From: Niallia sp. FSL W8-0635 | Lineage (GTDB): Bacteria; Bacillota; Bacilli; Bacillales; Cytobacillaceae | Assembly: GCF_038007965.1 (NCBI RefSeq) | Contig: NZ_JBBOYD010000001.1 | Span: 2,830,501-2,894,500 of the forward strand | DNA length: 64,000 nt | Direction of reading: 5' to 3' | Position numbers and translations under genes: made by a program | Notes under the pieces: model-generated | Told to the model about the DNA's origin: nothing | Seen by the model: only the letters and a program-made list of their open reading frames with translations | The model's database searches: none | Part shown: piece by piece, positions 63,145 through 64,000 of the stretch | Numbering within the stretch: the first letter of the stretch is position 1 | Layout: every line of letters begins with the position of its first letter

Positions 63145-64000
63145 TTAAAATTTCTTTCCTTGCAAGAAATCTTTATTAAAACTAGTCAATGTACCGATAT
63201 TTTCTTCTTTTTTTGAAATATTATTTCTCTCGGATGCCGGTTCAATTATAGATGAACCATATTTTTCTTTTAACTTATCAATAGCCGTCCATAATGGTTC
63301 CTTCTCTGCATCTTTTTCAAAGGAAAAGAGATCAAGTTGTTTTACTACAATATTATTATCGATTAAATCTCCTGCGGTTATTCCTAGTAAGCGAACTGGA
63401 TTGCCGTCCCATGCTGAAATGAAAATTTCTTTACTAAATTGAAGAATCTCTTCCTCTGTCCTAATCGGATTTGCTAATTTTTTGCTTTTTGAATAATTTT
63501 TACGATTTCCATAGCGAATGGTAATAGATAGATGATTTGCATGTACATGCTTTCTTTTCATCCGCGTTGCCACTTTATTCGCAAGTGCCGCTAATACTTG
63601 AAATAATTCCTGTTGATTTTTTACATCTCGGGGCAAAGTTGTTGAATTTCCGATACTTTTAAACTCATTTGCTGCTTCTGGATCGACTGGACGATTATCT
63701 TCTCCATTGGCTCTTTCCTTTAAACGGATGCCATTTATGCCTAAAGCCCCTTTTAGTGGTATTGATTGGGCTGCAGCCAAATCTTTTATCGTTTGGATGC
63801 CAATTGCTCTTAGTTTTTCCCCTGTTTTTTTTCCTATACCATGCATTTCTTCTACTTGCATCGGCCAAAGTATATTTGGTATATCGCGCTTTCTGAGGAT
63901 CGTTATTCCCATTGGCTTCTTTAAATCGGATGCCGTTTTAGCTAGAAATTTATTTGGTGCAACTCCAATACTACATGGTAAATCTAAACGTTCATAAATA
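63145..64000 (-). CDS. dinB: DNA polymerase IV (DinB), N-terminal part cut by window edge
   Basis: The C-terminal 284 residues of a Y-family polymerase. The frame is open to the window end and reads LDLPCSIGVAPNKFLAKTASDLKKPMGITIL, the end of the palm and fingers motifs (CSIGVAPNKFLAKxASDLKKP). Then come the thumb helix-hairpin-helix MHGIGKKTGEKLRAIGI and the little-finger domain (SIGNSTTLPRDV...). The first in-frame ATG is internal, so the gene surely continues beyond the edge. It lies upstream of gndA in the same direction, as B. subtilis yqjH. Confidence 0.93.
   Translation of the reverse strand, partial: IYERLDLPCSIGVAPNKFLAKTASDLKKPMGITILRKRDIPNILWPMQVEEMHGIGKKTGEKLRAIGIQTIKDLAAAQSIPLKGALGINGIRLKERANGEDNRPVDPEAANEFKSIGNSTTLPRDVKNQQELFQVLAALANKVATRMKRKHVHANHLSITIRYGNRKNYSKSKKLANPIRTEEEILQFSKEIFISAWDGNPVRLLGITAGDLIDNNIVVKQLDLFSFEKDAEKEPLWTAIDKLKEKYGSSIIEPASERNNISKKEENIGTLTSFNKDFLQGKKF

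Overview
This AT-rich window is chromosomal DNA of an endospore-forming Bacillaceae bacterium. It carries spoIIAA-spoIIAB-sigF, spoVA genes, spoIIM, dacF and mciZ. Genes use Gram-positive Shine-Dalgarno sites with frequent TTG/GTG starts, and there is a proline-type T-box. Gene order at both ends follows the Bacillus subtilis yqj-yqk-spoIIA neighbourhood: dinB, gnd, zwf, rnz, proI, yqjQ, yqzH, yqkD on the right, and yqkF, mciZ, nudF, endoQ, spoIIM, fur, yqzK, xerD, deoB, punA, dacF, spoIIA, spoVA on the left. The species cannot be fixed from sequence alone. About 31 kb of accessory genes (roughly 18.6-50 kb) lie between these two conserved blocks.

Layout. 0-4.4 kb: sporulation operons, where spoVAB is followed directly by spoVAEa with no spoVAC, spoVAD or spoVAEb between. 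4.5-8.9 kb: a methionine aminopeptidase and nucleoside salvage (pdp, punA, deoB). 9-10.2 kb: xerD and yqzK. 10.4-13.3 kb: a chemoreceptor overlapping a XylF-like sugar-binding lipoprotein. 13.4-18.4 kb: fur, spoIIM, an acetyltransferase, endonuclease Q with nudF, mciZ, yqkF. 18.6-28.8 kb: small enzymes, a MocR regulator divergent from an acetyltransferase, an HD phosphohydrolase, and an ECF sigma/anti-sigma pair with a recognisable ECF promoter. 29.1-40 kb: a catabolic cluster that best fits four-carbon sugar alcohols (erythritol/threitol): EltD-like zinc dehydrogenase, MFS carrier, RpiB-type isomerase, DhaK and DhaL kinase subunits, class II fructose bisphosphatase, transketolase, SDR dehydrogenase and transaldolase, with a divergent DeoR regulator, a cre site and shared 10-bp tandem operator repeats. 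40-50 kb: Nudix, amidohydrolase, histidine phosphatase, sugar kinase, an HTH gene with a striking inverted-repeat leader, an AraC/GyrI regulator, and an Msr-like ABC-F gene behind a long attenuator leader that encodes an ErmD-type leader peptide. 50-64 kb: return to the conserved backbone.

How it works together. In the catabolic cluster a polyol would enter by the MFS carrier and be oxidised to erythrulose. The ketose would then be phosphorylated by DhaKL, isomerised by the RpiB homologue to erythrose 4-phosphate, and fed into the pentose phosphate pathway by Tkt and Tal, with FBPase providing fructose 6-phosphate. zwf and gnd at the right end supply the oxidative branch of the same pathway.

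Four accessory genes are each broken by one base: the DUF2785 gene, the SDR gene, a small unknown gene, and the ABC-F gene. Either this accessory region is decaying or the assembly carries errors; read-level data would decide. No tRNA, rRNA, CRISPR array or insertion sequence was seen.
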